Source: Hoylesella enoeca JCM 12259 (lineage in GTDB: Bacteria > Bacteroidota > Bacteroidia > Bacteroidales > Bacteroidaceae). From it: DNA of 41,755 nucleotides. The stretch covers positions 1 to 41,755 of the forward strand of contig NZ_BAIX01000019.1 in NCBI RefSeq assembly GCF_000613405.1, in the 5' to 3' direction. This document shows positions 35,915 to 41,755 of the stretch, in pieces. The notes under the pieces are model-generated. The model ran no database searches. It saw only the letters and a program-made list of their open reading frames with translations, and was not told where the DNA came from. Within the stretch, counting starts at the first letter, position 1, and the number at the start of each line of letters is the position of its first letter. Both the position numbers and the translations under genes were made by a program.

Positions 35915-37192
35915 TTAATTGGGTGCATTGCGATAGCAGAAGTAGGCCACCACGGCGAAGATGAAGTTAGGAATCCATGCTGCCAGTATCGGCGGCAGGT
36001 TGGCGTTGATGGCGAAAGTGGAAGAGACCGTCTGTAACATGATATAACCGAAACTCAGGGCAAGTCCGATACCGAGGTATAGACCCATTCCCCCTTTGCG
36101 TTTACGCGACGATAGAGAAAAACCTATGGTTGTGAGGATGAATGATGCAAAGGATGCGGCAATGCGTTTGTGGTACTCCACTTGATATTGCACGACGTTG
36201 CCGCTGCCTCGGTCTATCTGTTTGGAGATATAAGCACGAAGTTCGGGGCTGGTAAAGGTTTCTTGCTGTCCTTTGGAGTAGACAAGATCGGTAGGCTCCA
36301 TCTGAATCAGGGTGTCTTTCTGCATGCCGCTGGTGATGACCTCGCGCAATCCTTTGAGCCGTCTCAGTTTCCAGTTGGTCATCTTCCAGTGATTTTTGGA
36401 GTCGGAGATCGTGTCGTATTGCACTTCCATCGCTGTGAGGTGACTCACAAGTTTCTTGTTTTCAAACTTGTCGAGGCAGAATCCATAGCCTTTTTTCAGG
36501 TTGTTGTCATAGTGCTGAATATAAGCGATGACGCCAGCTCCCACTTGCAGTTGTACATTATCGGCAGAGGTGTTCTTGGTCTTGTTCTTATAGATGGCCT
36601 CAAAGTTCTGTCGGATAACGGTGCCGTGCGGGATGACATATGCGCTTAGGAAGAAAGACATGAGCGAGATAACTATGCACGAAATCATATAGGGCCGCAT
36701 CAGACGTTTGAATGAAACGCCAGCTGCCAGCATCGAGATTATTTCCGAATTGCCTGCCAATTTGGAGGTGAAGAAGATCACAGCGATGAAAACAAAGAGG
36801 GGGCTAAAGAGATTGGCGAAGTAAGGTACGAAGTTGAGGTAATAATCGAAGACTATAGCCTGCAACGGCGCATGAGACTCGGTGAATTTAGCTAAGTTCT
36901 CGTTGATGTCGAACACGATGCTGATGGATATGATCAGCATGATGGAATAAATGTAAGTACCGATAAACTTCTTGATGATATACCAGTCGAGTATCTTGAT
37001 GTATCTCAACGGATTCAGAACACGCATCCATTGCATCCGTTGTCTCATCCATCCGAAAGCCCGTCTGAATCCACTCGTGTGACGATATACCCAATTCAGA
37101 AATCGGTGTAGCCATATTGGATGTCGGCTCAGCCATCTGGCTATCTTGTAACGGCGACGATGCCGCTTGATCTGTCGATAGGATTTGTTCAT
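35915..37192 (-). CDS. LptF/LptG family LPS-export permease
   Basis: 425 aa. LptF/LptG permeases form the inner-membrane part of the complex that extracts lipopolysaccharide for transport to the outer membrane. The conserved part begins ILDWYIIKKFIGTYIYSIMLI (about residue 67) with one membrane segment; FTSKLAGNSEIISMLAAGVSFKRLMRPYM is the family hallmark, and three membrane segments close the C-terminus. The first 60 residues are an unusual Arg/His/Trp-rich cytoplasmic extension; Met56 (MRVLNPLRYIKILDW) could be the true start. It is 58 nt after tgt and 6 nt before the helicase gene. Confidence 0.88.
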   Translation of the reverse strand: MNKSYRQIKRHRRRYKIARWLSRHPIWLHRFLNWVYRHTSGFRRAFGWMRQRMQWMRVLNPLRYIKILDWYIIKKFIGTYIYSIMLIISISIVFDINENLAKFTESHAPLQAIVFDYYLNFVPYFANLFSPLFVFIAVIFFTSKLAGNSEIISMLAAGVSFKRLMRPYMISCIVISLMSFFLSAYVIPHGTVIRQNFEAIYKNKTKNTSADNVQLQVGAGVIAYIQHYDNNLKKGYGFCLDKFENKKLVSHLTAMEVQYDTISDSKNHWKMTNWKLRRLKGLREVITSGMQKDTLIQMEPTDLVYSKGQQETFTSPELRAYISKQIDRGSGNVVQYQVEYHKRIAASFASFILTTIGFSLSSRKRKGGMGLYLGIGLALSFGYIMLQTVSSTFAINANLPPILAAWIPNFIFAVVAYFCYRNAPN

Positions 37193-37250
37193 CTTTCTGC
37201 TTGCTTACACATTATTATATATGCCATCCTGATTGTTGGGTCGGCAGGTC

Positions 37251-38377
37251 TCATATACGCCGCCCAAGTAGGTCGATGACCGAGCGTTTCCAAGCCACGA
37301 AGTCTCCCTGTTCTATGTGCTGCCGGGCATCTGTCACTAAACGTAGGTAGAAAGCTAAGTTGTGGATGCTGGCAATCTGCATCGCCAAGAGCTCTTGCGC
37401 CTTGAAAAGATGGTGGAGATAGGCTTTCGTGTAGAGGCGGTCGGTCTCGCAGCCATCGGGATCAATCGGGGTGAAGTCGGTCTCCCATTTCTTGTTACGC
37501 ATATTCATCGTACCGTCGTAAGTGAAAAGCATCGCATTGCGCCCGTTGCGTGTAGGCATCACACAGTCGAACATATCTACGCCGCGCTCGATGGCCTCGA
37601 GAATGTTTTGCGGCGTACCTACACCCATCAAATAACGGGGTTTGTCTTTGGGCAGAATTTCATTGACAACTTCAATCATCTCATACATCACCTCGGTGGG
37701 TTCGCCCACTGCCAGTCCGCCGATCGCATTGCCTTCGGCTCCTTTGTCGGCTACGAATTTAGCGGCTTCTTGCCTTAAATCCTTGAACGTACATCCCTGA
37801 ACGATGGGGAAGAGTGCTTGTTTGTAACCGTAAAGTGGTTCTGTTTCATTGAAACGTCGGATGCACCTGTCCAGCCAGCGCTGTGTGAGTCCGAGGCTTT
37901 TCTTAGCATACTGGTAATCGCTTTGTCCCGGCGGACATTCGTCGAGAGCATGATGATATCGGCTCCGATCACTCGCTCGGTGTCTATCACATTCTCCGGG
38001 GTGAAGATATGCTTCGAACCGTCTATGTGTGAACGAAATTCGCAGCCCTCTTCACGCAGCTTTCGGATGCCGGTCAGCGAGAATACCTGATATCCTCCGG
38101 AGTCGGTCAGAATGGGATGCGACCAGCCGTTGAACTTGTGTAGACCTCCGGCGGCACGCAAAACATCAAGACCCGGCCTGAGATAGAGGTGATAAGTATT
38201 GCCAAGAATAATCTGTGCCTTGACTTGTTCTTCCAATTCGCGGAAGTGAACGGCTTTAACGCTTCCGCAGGTGCCCACCGGCATGAAAATCGGAGTCTTG
38301 ATAACGCCGTGGTCGGTTGTGATGAGTCCCGTCCTTGCTTCGGATGCGTTGTCCGTGTGTTGTAATTCAAATGTCAT
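37251..38377 (-). CDS. tgt: tRNA-guanine transglycosylase (apparent frameshift near 37949)
   Basis: About 375 aa after repair. It exchanges guanine-34 for the queuine precursor in tRNAs for Asn, Asp, His and Tyr. [25 protein letters not shown] and [17 protein letters not shown] (with the nucleophilic Asp) are the family motifs. The frame leaves the family at GADIIML; restoring one G (minus strand ATGGCTCTC) near 37949 gives [20 protein letters not shown] and runs to the normal end. The zinc-site CxCxxC is not present: that segment reads [19 protein letters not shown], which keeps the histidine. Its start touches the lon stop directly, showing tight co-transcription. Confidence 0.93.
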
Positions 38378-40852
38378 TTATTCGGCTCTCTTTGATTGAT
38401 CCTTTTCCTCTTCGATGGCAAACGTTACGGGATGCTCCACCAATTCATCTGTCAAGGCAAAGTCCCATACTTCCTGTACGTTCTCTACGAAATGGAAATT
38501 AACGTCTTTGAGATAGATCATCGGGATCTCGTCGATATCTTTCTTGTTGTCCTTGCACATCACGATATCTGTGATGCCGGCTCGCTTGGCTGCGAGGATC
38601 TTCTCTTTTATTCCGCCTACGGGAAGCACTTTACCGCGAAGCGTTATCTCGCCGGTCATTGCCGTGTTCTTGCGTACTTTGCGTTGCGTAAGGGCCGAAG
38701 CAATAGATGTTGCGATAGTAATGCCCGCCGAAGGACCGTCTTTCGGCGTAGCGCCTTCGGGCACGTGGATGTGTATATGCCATTGTTCAAAGATGCGATA
38801 ATCGACATCCAATTTGTCGATATGAGCCTTGACATACTCCAAAGCGATGATAGCACTCTCTTTCATCACGTCGCCCAAGTTACCCGTCAGCGTCAGTTTG
38901 CCGGCTCGTCCTTTGCTCAACGACGTCTCAATGAATAGTATTTCGCCGCCGACACTGGTCCACGCCAGTCCCGTAACAACTCCGGCATAAGCATTTCCTT
39001 GGTAAATGTCGCGATAGAAAGGCGGCTTACCTAAGAGGTCTTCAAGTTCACGCGGTGTTATTTTATAGTTTTCGAGCACACCGTCACGGGCTTTTATAAA
39101 TGCCAACTTGCGCAAAGCCTTGTTGATTTGTTTCTCTAACTGTCGCACACCACTTTCTCTGGTGTATTGTTCGATTATCTTTTCTAATGCGGCTTTGTTG
39201 AGTGTGGGCTGCAACTTCTCCTTATCGAATCCCGTGTTGGCAAGTTCTCGTGGAACAAGATGACGTTTAGCGATCTCCGTTTTCTCTTCTGTGATATATC
39301 CGCTCACTTCAATCACCTCCATTCTGTCGAGCAATGGACGCGGAATCGTGTTGAGATCGTTGGCAGTGGCAATGAACATAACCTTTGAAAGATCGTAATC
39401 TACATCCAAATAATTATCGTGAAATGCGTTGTTTTGTTCCGGATCGAGTACTTCCAAGAGTGCGGATGAAGGATCGCCGTTGATGGTTTGCTGCGTCACT
39501 TTGTCTATTTCGTCGAGGATAAAGACTGGATTCGACGAACCGGCTTTCTGTATACTCTTGATGATTCGTCCCGGCATCGCGCCTATATAGGTGCGTCTGT
39601 GTCCGCGAATTTCTGATTCATCGTGCAAGCCTCCAAGTGAAACGCGCACATATTTACGCTTCATCGCGGCCGCAATACTTTTACCCAGACTGGTCTTTCC
39701 TACTCCCGGGGGACCGTACAGACAGAGAATGGGCGATTTGAGATTGCCTCTGAGTTGCAGAACGGCCATATATTCGAGGATACGTTCTTTTACTTTCTCC
39801 ATTCCGTAATGGTCTCTGTCGAGTATTTTCTGTGCTCTTTTGATGTTGAGGTCATCCTTGGTGTATTCGTTCCAAGGCAGATTGACCATCGTTTGCAGGT
39901 AAGTCAGTTGCACACTGTATTCTGGACTCTGCTGGTTCATCAGTTCCAATTTGTCTAATTCCTTAGCAAACACTTTCTTCACATCATCCGACCAGTGTTT
40001 CTTTGCGGCTTGTTTTTCTAATTCCTGACGCTCGATAGATCCCTCGCCATTACCTAATTCTTCCTTGATATTTCTGATTTGCTGTTGCAGGAAGTACTCG
40101 CGCTGTTGCTCATCAATATCTTCACGAGTTTTAGAACGTATGTTCATCTTCAACTGAAGCAATTGAATCTCCTTGTTGAGCGTTTTCAATGCCTCAAAAG
40201 CGCGTGCTGTCATCGTGTCGGCTTTCAGCATATTGATCTTGTCGGCCGTATTGAAAGGCAAGTTAGAACAGATGAAATCCACAACGATCACATTATTTTT
40301 GATATTGCCGAGAGCAAATTGCGATTCGTCGGGAATCTCATCATTCTGCCTGATATATTCTGTTGTGGCCTGCCGAAGATCATCGACAGCCGTGTGAAAC
40401 TCTTTGTCTTTGGCGTCGGGAATCACTTCATGGACCGGCGTTGTCGTACCGATGAGGTAGGGAGTATGTTGTTTGAGACTATCCAAACGACATCGCCCCA
40501 ATCCTTGAACGATGGCCGTGAGATTATGACCAGGCCCCGGCAATTCAAGTACTCGAATCAGTTTGGCATATACGCCGATGTTATATAAATCTCGTTTTGT
40601 AGGCTCTTCGACGTCAGGATTCTTCTGACAGAACACCGCAAAAGGCATATCCGGATCCTTGGTCAGCTGATTGATCAGGCTCAGACTTGATTGCCGACCA
40701 ACCATAATGGGCAGTATTACCCCCGGAAACAATACAAGATTGCGCGTAGCCAAGATTGGAATACCGCCGTTCACTTCTGTTTCGAAAAGGGTTTTGATGT
40801 CGCCTTCATAATCGGCAATCATCTGAATGGATGTATTGGGTTTGTTACTCAT
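38378..40852 (-). CDS. lon: ATP-dependent protease La
   Basis: 824 aa. An N-terminal substrate-binding domain (about 35-250) and a coiled-coil region precede the AAA+ module with Walker [15 protein letters not shown] and Walker [10 protein letters not shown]. The proteolytic domain has the Ser-Lys pair: PKDGPSAG (Ser about 708) and GGIKEK (Lys about 751). It degrades misfolded and regulatory proteins in the cytoplasm. ATG 40852 ([11 protein letters not shown]) is chosen; an in-frame TTG 30 nt upstream overlaps the -7 box and is unlikely. First gene of the operon with tgt, the LptF/G-type permease and the helicase. Confidence 0.96.
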   Translation of the reverse strand: MSNKPNTSIQMIADYEGDIKTLFETEVNGGIPILATRNLVLFPGVILPIMVGRQSSLSLINQLTKDPDMPFAVFCQKNPDVEEPTKRDLYNIGVYAKLIRVLELPGPGHNLTAIVQGLGRCRLDSLKQHTPYLIGTTTPVHEVIPDAKDKEFHTAVDDLRQATTEYIRQNDEIPDESQFALGNIKNNVIVVDFICSNLPFNTADKINMLKADTMTARAFEALKTLNKEIQLLQLKMNIRSKTREDIDEQQREYFLQQQIRNIKEELGNGEGSIERQELEKQAAKKHWSDDVKKVFAKELDKLELMNQQSPEYSVQLTYLQTMVNLPWNEYTKDDLNIKRAQKILDRDHYGMEKVKERILEYMAVLQLRGNLKSPILCLYGPPGVGKTSLGKSIAAAMKRKYVRVSLGGLHDESEIRGHRRTYIGAMPGRIIKSIQKAGSSNPVFILDEIDKVTQQTINGDPSSALLEVLDPEQNNAFHDNYLDVDYDLSKVMFIATANDLNTIPRPLLDRMEVIEVSGYITEEKTEIAKRHLVPRELANTGFDKEKLQPTLNKAALEKIIEQYTRESGVRQLEKQINKALRKLAFIKARDGVLENYKITPRELEDLLGKPPFYRDIYQGNAYAGVVTGLAWTSVGGEILFIETSLSKGRAGKLTLTGNLGDVMKESAIIALEYVKAHIDKLDVDYRIFEQWHIHIHVPEGATPKDGPSAGITIATSIASALTQRKVRKNTAMTGEITLRGKVLPVGGIKEKILAAKRAGITDIVMCKDNKKDIDEIPMIYLKDVNFHFVENVQEVWDFALTDELVEHPVTFAIEEEKDQSKRAE

Positions 40853-40879
40853 TTGTTTTCTGACAAAACTTTTGAAGTG

Positions 40880-40887
40880 CAAAGTTA
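40880..40887 (-). promoter_or_regulatory. -7 box of the lon operon promoter
   Basis: On the minus strand this reads TAACTTTG, matching TAnnTTTG, 27 nt before the lon ATG at 40852. No good -33 TTTG lies upstream. Confidence 0.55.
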
Positions 40888-40978
40888 CGGTTTTAAATCG
40901 AAAACGATCCCTCCCTCACCAATATTTTTCCCCAGACCGTCCTCCCCCCATACAATACACAACCACCATGCCTACAAA

Positions 40979-41200
40979 ACCTACCGCATCTACCAAACCT
41001 ACTCACACAGCAAAAGGGCGAAAAGACGCGCCAGCCATCTTTTCACCCTTTCACTTTTTCACCTTTTCACCTTTAATTCACTCTTTCCGCCTAATTCCCC
41101 CACCTACCGCACCTACTAAACCTACTCACACAGTAAAAGGGTGAAAAGAAGCTTGCCAGCCACCTTTTCACCCTTTCACCTTTTCACTTTTTCACCTTTT
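40979..41200. repeat. Tandem duplication with 123-nt offset, hairpins and TTTTCACC repeats
   Basis: The segment from 40979 is repeated from 41102 (for example CCTACTCACACAG, AAAGGGYGAAAAG and CTTTTCACCCTTTCAC in both). Each copy carries an inverted repeat; 41013-41025 with 41039-41051 has one mismatch, and 41136-41148 with 41164-41176 is perfect. Runs of TTTTCACC fill the ends. It occupies the gap between HU and lon. Confidence 0.8.
41135..41176 (-). terminator. Terminator of the HU-family gene
   Basis: A perfect 13-bp stem (41136-41148 with 41164-41176) is followed on the minus strand by TTTT. It lies 40 nt past the HU stop. The stem core is like that of the terminator at 13563-13601. Confidence 0.72.
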
Positions 41201-41215
41201 CACTTTTTCACCTTT

Positions 41216-41647
41216 TCACGCTGTTCCGCCTCCTTCTTTCTTTTTCTTCTCCTTTTCTTTTTCTTCTTCCTCCTTGTCTTTCATTGTCTCATAGGAATTG
41301 TCGCGCAGGGCTGCCTTCAACTCCACGCCCGGCGTGAACGTCACACGCGGCTTGATGGTATCGGTATTAAACGCTTTGGCCGTCTCTGCGCCTTTGCTCG
41401 ACAACGTCAGGCGAACCGTGCCGAACTCGCCCAACTGCACACTGAAACCGTCGCGCAGGTAAGATGGAAGGCAATCGATGAAGTTCGACAACACGTTTTC
41501 GATGTCACCCCTCGTGAGCGAAGAGCGCCCCGCAATGTCACGTGCAATATCGTGGAGCGTCTTCTTGCCAAGGTTAACAGCGTTGGCATACAATTTCACT
41601 TCGGTCTTGTTCTGCGGATTCTTCCGCGCCACTAATCTGATTCTCAT
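41216..41647 (-). CDS. HU-family DNA-binding protein with charged C-terminal tail
   Basis: 143 aa. The Bacteroidetes HU variant begins MRIRLVARKNPQNKTEVKLYA; SLTRGDIENVLSNFIDCLPSYLRDGFSVQLGEFGTVRLTLSSKG is the HU-type core, and VTFTPGVELKAALRD the end of the fold. Residues about 122-143 are a low-complexity Glu/Lys tail (KDKEEEEKEKEKKKKEGGG), encoded by a long polypyrimidine tract on the plus strand. It should bind DNA as a nucleoid protein. About 108 nt of AT-rich upstream sequence is visible to the window edge, without a clear promoter box. Confidence 0.9.
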   Translation of the reverse strand: MRIRLVARKNPQNKTEVKLYANAVNLGKKTLHDIARDIAGRSSLTRGDIENVLSNFIDCLPSYLRDGFSVQLGEFGTVRLTLSSKGAETAKAFNTDTIKPRVTFTPGVELKAALRDNSYETMKDKEEEEKEKEKKKKEGGGTA

Positions 41648-41755
41648 ACTATTACATGTTTATTTTAAGTGAATAATTTATTACATAAAGAGGTTCCCCT
41701 CATCTTTATATCCGATATAATTTTGCGGCTTCCTCATCTTTTAAAATTTATATAC

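Noticed and set aside
40853..40882. Longer Lon start at an upstream TTG
   Set aside because: The TTG overlaps the -7 box TAACTTTG; ATG 40852 gives the usual Lon N-terminus.
41141..41635. Plus-strand coding region over the HU gene
   Set aside because: It is a Phe/Leu-rich shadow of the polypyrimidine tract that encodes the HU Glu/Lys tail on the minus strand.
1..41755. tRNA, rRNA or mobile-element genes
   Set aside because: No tRNA-like cloverleaf ends, rRNA segments, transposase, integrase or terminal repeats of an insertion sequence were recognised on either strand by eye; a dedicated tRNA and repeat scan was not possible.

Overview
This 41.8 kb window is chromosomal DNA from a member of the Bacteroidetes, most likely order Bacteroidales and probably Prevotellaceae. 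The evidence is the set of Bacteroidetes-specific families (SusC/SusD pair, fimbrillin, DUF4296, DUF4836, DUF4843, PKD-like lipoprotein, DUF6261, HU variant with a C-terminal extension), the ileS-dksA-lspA order, and promoters of the form TTTG-N19/20-TAnnTTTG with no conventional -35/-10 boxes. No rRNA, tRNA, CRISPR array, transposase, integrase or phage gene was recognised. The genus call is an inference.

Layout. 1-448 is the 3' part of a DUF6261 gene. 566-4125 is ileS, with a promoter built into the terminator hairpin in front of it. A 6 x 41-nt hairpin array (4138-4383) separates it from a plus-strand run: dksA-like regulator, lspA, DUF4296 lipoprotein, 72-aa protein, M23 endopeptidase, C69 dipeptidase, closed by a strong terminator at 9997-10034. 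Next is a surface-protein locus (10045-12300) with a promoter, a roughly 360-nt leader holding a hairpin, an (AC)11 tract and a CG palindrome, a 67-aa acidic small protein and a fimbrillin-like lipoprotein with a lectin-like C-terminus. A second 6 x 41-nt hairpin array follows, then a complete second DUF6261 gene. 13711-19492 is a six-gene operon: nucleoside permease, bifunctional nuclease, rsmE, DUF4836 lipoprotein, ABC ATPase, ABC permease. Then come a hemerythrin/PAS protein, a divergent MATE efflux gene, an M48 protease lipoprotein, a degenerate WecB-like epimerase and an SDR oxidoreductase.

The minus-strand half holds a SusC-SusD-DUF4843-PKD-TlpA operon (34318 to 25967), an outer-membrane uptake system with no glycoside hydrolase beside it, and a lon-tgt-lptF/G-DEAD helicase operon (40852 to 34655). 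An HU-family gene with an acidic/lysine tail lies at the right edge.

Two points stand out. First, seven genes, including the essential ileS, are broken by single-base shifts. Each can be repaired by restoring one G or C to a short G/C run, so these are most likely consensus errors and the genes should be treated as intact. Second, two hairpin arrays with unrelated stem sequences share the same 41-nt period, six units and 18-nt dyad plus 23-nt linker geometry. I regard this as the most interesting unexplained structure here.
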